DNA of 64,000 bases from Clostridia bacterium (lineage in GTDB: Bacteria > Bacillota > Clostridia > Oscillospirales > Butyricicoccaceae). The position numbers and the translations under genes are program-made. Position 1 is the first letter of the stretch. The number at the start of each line of letters is the position of its first letter. The DNA lies in assembly GCA_017408485.1 (NCBI GenBank), contig JAFQUM010000014.1:1-64000 (forward strand), in the 5' to 3' direction. Positions 43,626-52,310 of the stretch are shown here, one piece after another. Below the pieces are notes generated by a model. The model made no database searches. It was not told where the DNA came from and was given only the letters and a program-made list of their open reading frames with translations.

Positions 43626-43975
43626 TGGTATTTTGCGGAATATCACGGAATTTTTCTCTGGTCGGGGAAGGACAATATAATACCATAGGCGCATTCTGGG
43701 ATGAAATGTCCGACCTTTACGGAATGGAAAATCTTCAGGGCTTGGGATACTTGTGGCAAAATGGAACTATATCCTACGCGATCGGACTTAAAAGCGGTGT
43801 TATTGACGGGGCAAATCTGCGTATTACTTTGCCGGATGACAATTGGGTAACCGTAGAAGGAAAAACCCACAAGCTCAAAGAAATATACGACTGTATATAT
43901 CAAAAAGGACCGCTTAAATACGAAATAGAAACCTTTTCCAATGATGGAAACTGCAAAATAAAATATTACAGATAA
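43625..43975 (+). CDS. GyrI/AraC effector-binding-like domain protein
   Basis: The 116-aa protein resembles stand-alone effector-binding (GyrI-like) domains: FWDEMSDLYGMENLQGLGYL, then VTVEGKTHKLKEIYDCIY and a short end. These domains bind small hydrophobic ligands. It is translationally coupled to the glycine-zipper gene. Assignment is by pattern and moderate. Confidence 0.55.
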   Translation: MVFCGISRNFSLVGEGQYNTIGAFWDEMSDLYGMENLQGLGYLWQNGTISYAIGLKSGVIDGANLRITLPDDNWVTVEGKTHKLKEIYDCIYQKGPLKYEIETFSNDGNCKIKYYR

Positions 43976-44015
43976 AAAACAGCCGCAGATCATAAGACCT
44001 GCGGCTGTATTATTA
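43974..44015. terminator. Bidirectional terminator between convergent genes
   Basis: ACAGCCGCAG (43,980-43,989) and CTGCGGCTGT (43,999-44,008) pair, with A-rich DNA on the left and T-rich DNA on the right. Confidence 0.75.
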
Positions 44016-44016
44016 T

Positions 44017-45696
44017 TTATTTTTCTTCCTCGTCACCGACGGGGTTAACAATACTGTATCCCACATTGACCAAATGGTCGGCAACACGCTCAAGACCTGA
44101 TACCGCAGAGGAGTAATAGGGAGAAACATCCATACTGCACTTACCTTCGGCAAGACGGGCAAAATGTCCTGCAGTAAACTCCTTTTTCATTTTGTCAACG
44201 TTTTCTTCCAGAACAAGCAGACGAGGAAGCTTTTCCGTATCCAGATTGTCAAAGGCGTTTTTGGATATACTCAACATCTCCAAAGCGGTGCTGCACATAT
44301 TTTCGAGATCCTGTCTGCCTTTTTCAGAGAAGGCAATTTTTTTATCGGTCATTTCCTGAGCTATCTCATAGAAGTTTTCTGCGTGGTCACCGATACGCTC
44401 AAGGTCGTTAAGCACGTGGAAATATGAACCTATCTTTAGCTCGTCCCTTTGTTCAACGTTGGGGGAAAGCTTTATAAGAAAACGGGTAAGAGCGCTGTTG
44501 GTAAAATCCACCACAGCCTCGTTTTCGGGAATCTTATCGCTTTCCGACAGGTCGTTTCTTGTCATTGCATCAAAGGAAAGATTTATATTTTCTTCAACAA
44601 GGCTGAACATATAGTCCATTTCCTTTTTAACCTGCATAAGAGCAACCGACGGCATAGCAAGAAGTCTGTCGTCAACGTACTTGAGTGCATGGACGGGCTT
44701 GTCCGCTGTCTTGTCCTTGATAACGAGGCAAGAATATCGCACAAGATGTTTAACAAAGGGAAGCAGAAGAAGTGTGGTGGTTACGTTGAATATAACGTGG
44801 AATGCCGATACTCGCATCTGCAGGGACATAGGGTCGTTTCCGGGGAACATAGACGTGAGAAGGTTTACAAAAGCATCTTTAAATATCCATACTATTGCGG
44901 TAAAGAATACCGTTCCTATGACGTTGAAGGTAAAGTGTATAAGAGCAACGCGCTTTGAGTTTGCTTTAGCGCCAACCGATGCCAAAAGCGCGGTAACACA
45001 AGTACCGATATTTGCGCCAAGGACTATAAACAGAGCAAGATGCAGGGGTAAAACTCCCGTTCCCACCATGGTGATTACAACACCGGTGGCGGCAGAGGAA
45101 CTTTGAATCAAAGCGGTGAAGATTACACCGATAAGTATAAGCAGCAAGGGGAAATCCACCACGCTGAAGATGTTCTGGAACATCTCTTCAACCAATTCAT
45201 TTCCAAATGCTTGTTCACTGCTCATTACGTTAAGACCAACGAAGATCAGTCCCAAACCGCTGCACAGTAGGCCTGCTATTTTTATCTTTTCCCTCTTAAA
45301 GAAGCCCATCATAACTCCGCCAAATGCGAAAAGATACATCAGCATATTGAAGTAGTCGTTTTTAAGAGCTACCAACACACCGGTTATGGTTGTACCGATA
45401 TTTGCACCCATAATAATTGGGGTAGCCTGCATCAAGGTCATAACACCGGCATTAACAAGACCGATGACCATAACTGAGGTTGCAGATGAGCTTTGGATAA
45501 TAGCGGTAACACCTGCGCCTATGCCGACTCCGGAAAAACGGTTGTTGCTGATCCTGCTCAGCATCTTTTTCATGCCTTCACCGGCACTCTTTTCCAAAGC
45601 CTCGCTCATAAAGTTCATGCCGACGATAAAAACACCAACGCCGGCAAGCAGCCAAATAAGACTGTTTATAAGCTGCATAATATTTTCAGAGGACAT
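44017..45696 (-). CDS. Na+/phosphate cotransporter (NptA-like) with PhoU-like domain
   Basis: A 559-aa membrane protein with the duplicated QSSSAT motif of Na/Pi-II cotransporters (IIQSSSATSVM and LIQSSSAATGV), about nine transmembrane helices in the first 320 residues and a PhoU-like helical domain after residue 350. It should take up phosphate with sodium. The start at 45,696 has AAGGAG. Its promoter carries the 17-bp motif shared with the OAD and KdpD-like promoters. Confidence 0.9.
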   Translation of the reverse strand: MSSENIMQLINSLIWLLAGVGVFIVGMNFMSEALEKSAGEGMKKMLSRISNNRFSGVGIGAGVTAIIQSSSATSVMVIGLVNAGVMTLMQATPIIMGANIGTTITGVLVALKNDYFNMLMYLFAFGGVMMGFFKREKIKIAGLLCSGLGLIFVGLNVMSSEQAFGNELVEEMFQNIFSVVDFPLLLILIGVIFTALIQSSSAATGVVITMVGTGVLPLHLALFIVLGANIGTCVTALLASVGAKANSKRVALIHFTFNVIGTVFFTAIVWIFKDAFVNLLTSMFPGNDPMSLQMRVSAFHVIFNVTTTLLLLPFVKHLVRYSCLVIKDKTADKPVHALKYVDDRLLAMPSVALMQVKKEMDYMFSLVEENINLSFDAMTRNDLSESDKIPENEAVVDFTNSALTRFLIKLSPNVEQRDELKIGSYFHVLNDLERIGDHAENFYEIAQEMTDKKIAFSEKGRQDLENMCSTALEMLSISKNAFDNLDTEKLPRLLVLEENVDKMKKEFTAGHFARLAEGKCSMDVSPYYSSAVSGLERVADHLVNVGYSIVNPVGDEEEK

Positions 45697-45748
45697 ATTT
45701 TTCTCCTTTCTACAACGGGGAATAAAACCATTTTCCCCCATTATAATT

Positions 45749-45781
45749 ACTATATCACGAGTTTGGTTAAGAAACAGTAAA
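45749..45781 (-). promoter_or_regulatory. Promoter of the Na/Pi cotransporter with shared 17-bp motif
   Basis: On the minus strand TTTACTGTTTCTTAACC (45,781-45,765) is followed after 10 bases by TATAGT (45,754-45,749). The same motif precedes the -10 boxes of two other operons nearby, at almost the same distance, in place of a good -35 box, as expected for an activator-dependent promoter. Confidence 0.55.
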
Positions 45782-45785
45782 AATC

Positions 45786-45815
45786 AAAGGCATCAAGCAA
45801 AACGCTTAATGCCTT
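45786..45815 (-). terminator. Terminator after the decarboxylase pump genes
   Basis: AAAGGCAT and ATGCCTTT arms with an inner AAGC/GCTT pair; on the minus strand the stem is followed by GATTTTTAC. Confidence 0.65.
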
Positions 45816-45825
45816 TAAAAAATTG

Positions 45826-45960
45826 TTATTTATCAGAATCGGATGAAATCTTGCTTATCGCATAGGTGGCGAACATTATAATTCCTATAATGATAAAAAC
45901 ACCCAGCATTCCGATTCCCATATATTTGAGATAGTTAATAAACTGAATAGGTTCAAACAT
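45826..45960 (-). CDS. 44-aa membrane protein, OadG-like partner of the beta subunit
   Basis: The frame MFEPIQFINYLKYMGIGMLG continues into a hydrophobic helix (VFIIIGIIMFATYAI) and ends KISSDSDK. GGGAGG lies just before the start, and the gene follows the beta subunit by 15 bases. Size, single N-terminal helix and place fit the small gamma (OadG) subunit of sodium-pumping decarboxylases, though it is shorter than usual (about 80 aa or more). Confidence 0.6.
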   Translation of the reverse strand: MFEPIQFINYLKYMGIGMLGVFIIIGIIMFATYAISKISSDSDK

Positions 45961-45975
45961 GGCAAATACCTCCCG

Positions 45976-47112
45976 TTATCTGAAAAAACCAAGGACGAGA
46001 GAACCGGCAATAACCGAAGCAATCTGTCCCGATACGTTAACGCCTATGGAATGCATAAGCAAGAAGTTTTGGTTATCCTCTGCAAGACCCATCTTATGCA
46101 CTATCCTGCCGGACATGGGGAATGCGGATATACCGGCTGCACCGATCATTGGGTTGATGGGGTCTTTGCCAAACAGCTTGAGGAAAAGGTTAAAGAGCTT
46201 TGCAAAGAGCACACCGCCCGCGGTGTCGATAACAAAAGCAACAAGACCAAGTCCCAAAATAAGCAGTGTAGAGGTGTTAAGGAACTTATCTGCACTCATC
46301 TGGAATGCAATGGTAATGCCAAGGAAAATGGTTATAAGGTTTGCGAGAACCTTTTGTGCAGTTTCAGAGATAGAATCCAAAACGCCGCACTCGCGAATAA
46401 GGTTACCGAACATCAAAAATCCGATAAGAGATGCCGCGGCAGGTACAAAGATACAGGTGACAATAGAAATTATGATGGGGAAAAGTATTTTAGTAGTTTT
46501 GGAAACGCTTTTCTGCTCATATTTCATACGGATCAAACGTTCCTTTTTGGTGGTTAAAAGCTTGATGACAGGGGGCTGGATAATGGGAACAAGTGCCATA
46601 TAGGAATATGCCGCAACCGCGATAGCGCCTATGTATCCCGAATTGGATGTGCCACCTAAAAGGGTGTTTGCAACGACGATGGATGTGGGTCCATCGGCGG
46701 CGCCGATAATGGAAATGGATGCTGCAACATCCTCGGGGAAGAACATTGCCGCAGTACAAAGGGTAAAGAAGATACCAAACTGCGCAGCGGCACCGAATAT
46801 CATCAGCTTGGGATTATTCAGCAAGGGGCCAAAGTCTATCATAGCACCGATACCTATGAACAGTATCAATGGGAACAGCTCGTTTGAAATACCTGCGTTA
46901 TACAGTGTTTCCAAAGGCTCGGCAATACCTGAACCGGGGAAGTTCATAAGTATAGCGCCAAATCCGATGGGCAAAAGAAGAGTGGGTTCCATCTCTTTTT
47001 TAATAGCAAGATAGATAAGCGCACCGCCTATCAGCCACATAATAAGCATTTTCCAGTTGTCTCCGCTGGCAAACTCGAGTATGGGCTCAAACAGTTTTAA
47101 AAGCTCATTCAT
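45976..47112 (-). CDS. Sodium ion-translocating decarboxylase beta subunit
   Basis: The 378-aa membrane protein matches OadB/GcdB/MmdB: LLLPIGFGAILMNFPGSG, then LLPIGIGAM-like IGIGAMIDFGPLL, GAADGPTSIVVANTLL and PMSGRIVHKMGLAEDNQNFL. The beta subunit couples decarboxylation of a carboxybiotin-bound group to sodium export. No alpha or biotin-carrier subunit is nearby, so it must work with subunits encoded elsewhere or in another role. It shares a promoter motif with the Na/Pi transporter. Confidence 0.9.
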   Translation of the reverse strand: MNELLKLFEPILEFASGDNWKMLIMWLIGGALIYLAIKKEMEPTLLLPIGFGAILMNFPGSGIAEPLETLYNAGISNELFPLILFIGIGAMIDFGPLLNNPKLMIFGAAAQFGIFFTLCTAAMFFPEDVAASISIIGAADGPTSIVVANTLLGGTSNSGYIGAIAVAAYSYMALVPIIQPPVIKLLTTKKERLIRMKYEQKSVSKTTKILFPIIISIVTCIFVPAAASLIGFLMFGNLIRECGVLDSISETAQKVLANLITIFLGITIAFQMSADKFLNTSTLLILGLGLVAFVIDTAGGVLFAKLFNLFLKLFGKDPINPMIGAAGISAFPMSGRIVHKMGLAEDNQNFLLMHSIGVNVSGQIASVIAGSLVLGFFR

Positions 47113-47177
47113 TTTGTCTACATCTCCTAATTAAGTTTATTCTTACACAACTTCCGCAAAACTATATACCATTATAT

Positions 47178-47210
47178 ATTTTAACAGAAGAGAGGCTAAG
47201 AAACAGTAAA
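47178..47210 (-). promoter_or_regulatory. Promoter of the decarboxylase pump genes with shared 17-bp motif
   Basis: On the minus strand TTTACTGTTTCTTAGCC (47,210-47,194) precedes TAAAAT (47,183-47,178) by 10 bases, as at the Na/Pi transporter promoter. Confidence 0.5.
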
Positions 47211-47211
47211 T

Positions 47212-47245
47212 AAAAAGGCATTGAAGCAATAAGCCTCAATGCCAT
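47212..47245 (-). terminator. Terminator of the two-component operon
   Basis: GGCATTGA (47,217-47,224) and TCAATGCC (47,236-47,243) pair. On the minus strand the stem is followed by TTTTTATTT. Confidence 0.7.
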
Positions 47246-47250
47246 ATACT

Positions 47251-47955
47251 TTAAGCGTTAAGTCGATATCCTACCCCAAGCTCATTGGCAATAAAGTTGG
47301 TCTCGCCCGGCTTGTCACCAATCTTTTTGCGGATATTTGCCATATTTACCTGAAGCTTTTTTATACTGCCCTCAGGGGTGTAGTCACCCCAAATTGCTTT
47401 AATAATAGATGCGTATGTCATCATTTTACCGCAGTTTTCAGAAAGAAGGGCAAGTATATTATATTCGGTCTGGGTAAGCTTTACCTCCTCAGCGTTTAAG
47501 AATACTTGACGAGCATCATAATCTATCTCAAGCTCGCGCAAAATAAATCGTCCGCCGGGCAGACGGCCATCATGGGAACTGAATCGGTTGTTACGCAATG
47601 CCGCACGTACGCGGGCAAGCAATTCCCCCGAGCCAAAAGGCTTTGTTATATAGTCGTTTGCACCCATATCAAGGGCGGTTATTTTGTCGGTTTCGTTTGT
47701 TCTGGCGGATAGCACAATAATGGGAGTCAAGGATTCCTTGCGGACAAAGGACAAAAGCTCCATTCCATCGGCATCGGGCAGACCTAAGTCAAGTATGATA
47801 AGGTCGGGGGTATATGATGCGTATAAGGTCTTTGCCCCCGCGCAGGATGTGGCAAGTATAGTTTGATATCCCGCATTATCAAGAACTGTGGCAACAAGGT
47901 TGCGAATGTTTGCTTCGTCCTCCACAAGAAGGATCTTATATTTGTTATGCCTCAT
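47251..47955 (-). CDS. KdpE-like response regulator
   Basis: The 234-aa OmpR-family regulator has the receiver motifs VEDE, DLIILDLGLPDADG with the phosphorylated aspartate, SART and K in TKPFG, then a winged helix (LTQTEYNILALLSENCGKMM). It resembles KdpE. The start at 47,955 overlaps the kinase stop. No kdpFABC potassium pump is seen in the window. The shared promoter motif at three nearby operons suggests local targets. Confidence 0.9.
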   Translation of the reverse strand: MRHNKYKILLVEDEANIRNLVATVLDNAGYQTILATSCAGAKTLYASYTPDLIILDLGLPDADGMELLSFVRKESLTPIIVLSARTNETDKITALDMGANDYITKPFGSGELLARVRAALRNNRFSSHDGRLPGGRFILRELEIDYDARQVFLNAEEVKLTQTEYNILALLSENCGKMMTYASIIKAIWGDYTPEGSIKKLQVNMANIRKKIGDKPGETNFIANELGVGYRLNA

Positions 47956-49006
47956 AATCAGATTCCGTATCCAAAATAAAACGGAATACCACACCTCCTG
48001 CTTTAAGATTTTCAGCTTTAATACTGCCGCCGTGGGCTTTTATTATGGTAGCGCAGACCGAAAGACCTATGCCTGCGTTTTTCTTTTGGCTGTCGGATAT
48101 ATCATCACTTGATGTATAGTAGCCGGTAAAAATGAACTCCAACATCTTTGGATTTATGCCGCATCCATTGTCAGATATTTCAAAAATTGCCTGATTGCCA
48201 AGTGTGAATACCTTGAGTGATAAATTGGTCATTCCCTTGGCGTGTTGAATGGAGTTTTCAAGCAAATTTACAATGACTTGCTCGATCAAAATGGCGTCCA
48301 TGGGAATAATGACAACATCGTCGGGAATATCAATATCTACCTTTTGAGAGGGGTAACGCTTTTTTATTTTTAAAATTACCGAGTCAATAAGCTCCTCCAA
48401 TACAGTGGGGGTCTTGATTATCTTGACCTGACCGCTGTCAATCTTGGTTATAGAAAGCAGGTTTTCAACCATACGAATAAGCCATTCGGAATCTTCCTTG
48501 ATGCCTGCGATGATCTTTTTTCTTTGCTCCTCGGTCATTTCTGCTCCGTTTTCCAAAAGAGTAGTTCCAGAGCCATAGATGGTGGTCAAGGGTGTGCGCA
48601 GATCGTGAGAGACCGCCCTGAGCAGATTTGCCCGCATACGCTCCTTTTCGCTTTCTGCCTTCATAGCCTCTTGCTGCTTCAGTTTGGTAGTCAAGGCGCT
48701 TGTTAAAACGGCAATGGCTATCATAATGATCCCCGAAATAAGATTGACGGGAATAGTAAAATTAAGAGAAAAATAGGGAAAAGTGAATGCATAGTTGACT
48801 GCAACAGTGCCGATAAAAGCGGCAAGCACGCCATAAAAATAGCCTTCAGTCAAAAGGGATATAAGAAATATCCCAAATATAAAAACAGTGGTTATGTGCT
48901 CGTGAACATCAAAGATATATTCAAAAAGCAAGCTCAGCCCAAAGGCACCAAGCAAGACACTCAGGGTGATAAGAATATCCTTGATATGTTTTCTGGAAAG
49001 CTTCAC
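47945..49006 (-). CDS. KdpD-like sensor histidine kinase, short form
   Basis: The 353-aa kinase starts with a four-helix KdpD/DUF4118 membrane domain (about residues 10-110), followed by HisKA with AVSHDLRTPLTTIYG, N-box NLLENSIQHA and G-box ISDNGCGI. The large N-terminal KdpD and UspA domains of classical KdpD are absent, so the input must come through the membrane domain. It overlaps the regulator gene. Confidence 0.9.
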   Translation of the reverse strand: MKLSRKHIKDILITLSVLLGAFGLSLLFEYIFDVHEHITTVFIFGIFLISLLTEGYFYGVLAAFIGTVAVNYAFTFPYFSLNFTIPVNLISGIIMIAIAVLTSALTTKLKQQEAMKAESEKERMRANLLRAVSHDLRTPLTTIYGSGTTLLENGAEMTEEQRKKIIAGIKEDSEWLIRMVENLLSITKIDSGQVKIIKTPTVLEELIDSVILKIKKRYPSQKVDIDIPDDVVIIPMDAILIEQVIVNLLENSIQHAKGMTNLSLKVFTLGNQAIFEISDNGCGINPKMLEFIFTGYYTSSDDISDSQKKNAGIGLSVCATIIKAHGGSIKAENLKAGGVVFRFILDTESDYEA

Positions 49007-49037
49007 TGTTTCACCTTCTTTGGAAATAAGTATATAT

Positions 49038-49071
49038 ATTATACATTATTTTTAAGCAAAGGAACAGTAAA
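49038..49071 (-). promoter_or_regulatory. Promoter of the kinase operon with a variant of the 17-bp motif
   Basis: On the minus strand TTTACTGTTCCTTTGCT (49,071-49,055) precedes TATAAT (49,043-49,038) by 11 bases. It is the third and weakest copy of the motif and suggests autoregulation. Confidence 0.5.
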
Positions 49072-49083
49072 TTATATATCTAT

Positions 49084-49110
49084 TAAAAAAAGTCGGACAC
49101 TGTCCGACCT
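49084..49110 (-). terminator. Short terminator hairpin
   Basis: GTCGGACA and TGTCCGAC (49,092-49,108) pair around one base, with a T-run on the minus strand. Confidence 0.6.
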
Positions 49111-49133
49111 TGAGTATATTAAACCGCAAAATT

Positions 49134-49182
49134 GAAATGACCTTCAGCCGGTGTACATCACCTCTTAGCTGAAGGTCATTTC
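49134..49182. terminator. Long inverted repeat
   Basis: GAAATGACCTTCAGC and GCTGAAGGTCATTTC are perfect 15-base arms around a 19-base loop. It could end a minus-strand transcript from the gene-poor stretch to its right, or be the terminal repeat of a decayed insertion. Confidence 0.55.
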
Positions 49183-49575
49183 ATTGATTTGTTGGGTTCC
49201 ACTATGGTTAACCTCTCTTTCTTTAGTTTGGCATAACCTTCTTCATCTTAATATTTGGATCGCTTCCGTACCGATCCATTCTTCATAGTTTTCTCCATCT
49301 ATATCATCGGAAGACACTTGAAGAAAGTCTGCCTTTTGTGATCCTGCTACTCTACAGGATCTTTCTCCTGTTTGTACATTGGACTCACCTCTTTGTGTCT
49401 ATATAGTACCATACTTTGGGAGGTTAAACAAGATGGCAGCTTTAACAAGATTTTTTTGGTAAAATTATGCAAAAGGGAGAAATTAAAAGTGCAGAGCCGT
49501 TTTGTGTTGACAGCACTGCATTTTCTATGTTATGATAAATGTGTTGGGTGGCTTGAAAGAGCCGCCTTTTCAGTT
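49183..49575. other. Gene-poor stretch with decayed coding sequence
   Basis: No intact gene. On the minus strand one frame (about 49,390-49,240) reads SQKADFLQVSSDDIDGEN and YEEWIGTEAIQILR, which looks protein-like, and a second frame continues DEEGYAKLKKERLTIVEPNK. A possible promoter and ribosome site (AGAGGTG) lie near 49,395. The frames are offset and have stops, so this is probably a broken small gene; no family was recognised. Confidence 0.35.
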
Positions 49576-49612
49576 ATAAAGCATCTGCATTTTGGCAGAT
49601 GCTTTATTTTTT
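49576..49612. terminator. Terminator of the HAD phosphatase gene
   Basis: ATAAAGCATCTGC and GCAGATGCTTTAT (49,576-49,588 and 49,595-49,607) pair around ATTTTG, next to the HAD stop. Confidence 0.7.
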
Positions 49613-50421
49613 TATTTATTCAGGATAAACTTATTTATTGCCTCAATAACGCCCTGCTCGTTTTCATTTTGACAGATATAATCTGCCTGAGCCTTGGTTA
49701 CATCCATTCCGTTTGCTACTGCACAGCCGCAGCCTGCAAAGGCAAGCATTTCGGCATCGTTACTGCTGTCACCGCAGGCAAAGACCTCCTCACGGGCAAT
49801 TCCTAAATCGGCGGTTAGACGCTCTAAGGCACTGCGCTTGTTGACACCGCGATTCAGCATCTCGGCAAGATGGGGAGAGGATTGAGCCACATAAAGCTTG
49901 TCGCCCCAACGCTCTTTGAGATAGGGGATCAGCTTATCGATAACTGCGGTATCAAAGTTATACACCATCATTTTGGGCGAAGTAAAGTTTGATGCCTTAC
50001 GCAGATCACCTAATTCCACCGTGTCGGTGGTGTAAAAATCGGGGTCTATTTTGGTCTCGGGAACTATCTTGTCAACAACTATGCGATTTTGCTCGTCATA
50101 AAGCTGCAGATAAAGTCCGTTTTCATAGGTAAAATCAATAAGCTCGTGAATTATGCCTTGCTCCAGATAGTTGGCATAGTAGGGCTTGTCCGCGCCCGCG
50201 TAGCGAATAACGCCGCCGTTGTAGCAAAGTACGGGACCGTTAAGCCCGATATCCTTGGCAATGCCCTCGGCGGTACGAAAATGTCGTCCCGTTGCAAGGC
50301 AGACAATAAGTCCCATATCCACCAAACCCTTAAGGGCGGCGGCAGCCTGAGTGGTTATTTCACCTTTCTTATTGAGTAATGTGCCATCTAAATCAAAGGC
50401 GGCAAGCTTGTATTTTTTCAT
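49612..50421 (-). CDS. Cof-type HAD superfamily phosphatase
   Basis: A 269-aa protein: AAFDLDGTLLNKKGEI (motif I with the nucleophile), CLATGRHFRTAEGIA, a C2 cap, and CGDSSNDAEMLAFAG with VANGMDVTKAQADYI near the end. Cof-like HAD enzymes dephosphorylate sugar phosphates or cofactors; the substrate is not predictable. Confidence 0.93.
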   Translation of the reverse strand: MKKYKLAAFDLDGTLLNKKGEITTQAAAALKGLVDMGLIVCLATGRHFRTAEGIAKDIGLNGPVLCYNGGVIRYAGADKPYYANYLEQGIIHELIDFTYENGLYLQLYDEQNRIVVDKIVPETKIDPDFYTTDTVELGDLRKASNFTSPKMMVYNFDTAVIDKLIPYLKERWGDKLYVAQSSPHLAEMLNRGVNKRSALERLTADLGIAREEVFACGDSSNDAEMLAFAGCGCAVANGMDVTKAQADYICQNENEQGVIEAINKFILNK

Positions 50422-50432
50422 AATATCTCCAA

Positions 50433-51188
50433 TCAGATAAACAGGGGAAGAACTGCAAGATATGCAAGCAGTGCAAAAATGATCACATACATGAAGCGGA
50501 AAAGGGCAAGGGTACGGGGACCGGAGAAGAAGTATGTAGCAGGCTTATCAAAGAACTTGGTATTCTTATAGTATGAGTTTGCAATAGCGTTGAATACGGG
50601 GGTCTTTGCAGCTGCACGCTTCTTGTCTTCGGTGTCATATTTTTGATACTTTTTCTTGGTCAGCTCCTGAGCCATAAATATCTCATATTTTGCCGCCAGC
50701 TCTACGTGGAATTTAGGATTTTTATTAACTCTTTCCTGAAGCATGGGAAGATAATATTCGTGGCGGAAATAATAGAACTCGTTGGTATCGGGCTCGCAGG
50801 ATAAACGATAAGGATCGTGGGAACCCTTTTCAGAATCTTCATGGTTTTTGGATACTGCAAGCAGTACAAGAGCCTTGGCTTTTTCAAAATGACCCTTATA
50901 GACCGCAGTCCAACGCTCTGTAAAAATAAGCCCTATATAAGATAGACCAAACAAAAATGCAAGAACGGGGTAAAGAATGATTGGCTTGTCCAAAGCACCA
51001 AAGGCTATGGCGACAAAACCTGCCATCGCCGCAAGGAATATGGAGTTAAAAGAAAGCCGCTCATTTTCAACATGGCGAGCGTGATCAAGGTTTTGACATA
51101 TCATCGTGGATAGAAAATCGCCTTTTATATCGATCTCCCTTGGGGTTTGCACATCAACATTTACAATACTATCGTTTTTTATCTTCAT
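50433..51188 (-). CDS. Hypothetical membrane protein with helical cytosolic domain
   Basis: A 251-aa protein with two hydrophobic helices at about 51-66 and 70-90, a long charged central part rich in Tyr and Lys, and a last helix at about 228-250. No family was recognised. It lies 11 bases upstream of the HAD gene and is probably cotranscribed. Confidence 0.6.
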   Translation of the reverse strand: MKIKNDSIVNVDVQTPREIDIKGDFLSTMICQNLDHARHVENERLSFNSIFLAAMAGFVAIAFGALDKPIILYPVLAFLFGLSYIGLIFTERWTAVYKGHFEKAKALVLLAVSKNHEDSEKGSHDPYRLSCEPDTNEFYYFRHEYYLPMLQERVNKNPKFHVELAAKYEIFMAQELTKKKYQKYDTEDKKRAAAKTPVFNAIANSYYKNTKFFDKPATYFFSGPRTLALFRFMYVIIFALLAYLAVLPLFI

Positions 51189-51262
51189 ATTTATTCCCCT
51201 TCAAATCAGGATAGACTCATTATACATCATCGATTTGCGTTTTGTAAACAGATAGCATAGTT

Positions 51263-51823
51263 TTATTCGTATATAGCCGAAGTGCTTTTAAAAGTATAAT
51301 ATGCACTTCCACTTAATTCAGCGGCACTTGGCCATTGGACATAGACCTCGTACAGATATTCGCCTTCCTTGAGCTTTACGGCAAAACTACCATCGGGACC
51401 TTTTGTCACAGTAATAGTTTCTGCCTTGTTTTCTGCATCTGCATCGGTCCAAAGGCTTTTTTCCCAACAACGCATTACTACCAATTCGGGAACAACAGAA
51501 AAAAGCAATACCGCATCAAAGGGAGCGCGATGTGAGAGCGGAGTGGGCTGAATATTAAGCACGGGAGCACTGTCATAAGCCTGCAACGCGGTTGGAGCAT
51601 CGGCAATGGATGATGTATAACCACTGGAGGTTTTAACAATAAGATGGTACCCCAGCATCATAGCTTCCACGCTGTCAGAAACTTCTGAAACGGTCAAGGA
51701 GTATGCGGACCGTATCTCCAAAGGGACATCCTCAGAGGGTGGCATTTCTGCGGTGGGTTTTCCACATGCACAAAAGGATAAAACGAGTGAAATAATCAAA
51801 AGGGTGCATAAAAGCTGTTTCAT
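51263..51823 (-). CDS. Predicted lipoprotein
   Basis: The 186-aa protein begins MKQLLCTLLIISLVLSFCACGK, a type II signal with a likely lipidated cysteine at 20. The rest is a beta-rich domain ending in YLYEVYVQWPSAAELSGSAY, as in small substrate-free exported proteins of clostridia. No function can be assigned. It follows vanZ by 16 bases. Confidence 0.65.
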   Translation of the reverse strand: MKQLLCTLLIISLVLSFCACGKPTAEMPPSEDVPLEIRSAYSLTVSEVSDSVEAMMLGYHLIVKTSSGYTSSIADAPTALQAYDSAPVLNIQPTPLSHRAPFDAVLLFSVVPELVVMRCWEKSLWTDADAENKAETITVTKGPDGSFAVKLKEGEYLYEVYVQWPSAAELSGSAYYTFKSTSAIYE

Positions 51824-51839
51824 ATGATAACTCCTTCCT

Positions 51840-52310
51840 TTATGACATATGGCGGCTTCTTACCTTCTTTATAACATAAATAACAAGCAACACAAACCCT
51901 ATTCCCGCGGCGGCGCCGCAGGAGTCGATACACATATCGCTAAAGCGGCAAGCGCGGTCGGAAAAGGATTGAATAAACTCATCAAGTACTGCTACGCAGA
52001 CGGTTAATCCCCAAGCGGTGAACACCGCAATTTTGGCGCTATTCTTGCCCAATCTCAAACAGAACAGACCTCCCAAGCAGGCAAACTCAAAGGCGTGGGC
52101 AAGCTTGCGGATCACTCCGTGAAAGGCTTCTTTATCTATGGGCAGATCACCGTAGTCAAGACCTAAAAAGTCCAAAAGCTTATCCATAAATCCGTGGCTC
52201 AGCGCGCTTGAATCGGAAACGGGTAGGGTGGAGTTTATCCATATAAATGCTATAACCGCAAGTATAAGAATATCCAAAACTATGCGAAAAGGAGTATTAA
52301 GCTTTATCAT
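51840..52310 (-). CDS. VanZ family membrane protein
   Basis: A 156-aa VanZ-like protein: FIWINSTLPVSDSSALSHGF at the start, RKLAHAFEFACLGGLF and AVLDEFIQSFSDRACRFSDM. Its name comes from a teicoplanin-resistance gene, but most copies are of unknown, envelope-linked function. It shares a base with the wecB stop. Confidence 0.85.
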   Translation of the reverse strand: MIKLNTPFRIVLDILILAVIAFIWINSTLPVSDSSALSHGFMDKLLDFLGLDYGDLPIDKEAFHGVIRKLAHAFEFACLGGLFCLRLGKNSAKIAVFTAWGLTVCVAVLDEFIQSFSDRACRFSDMCIDSCGAAAGIGFVLLVIYVIKKVRSRHMS

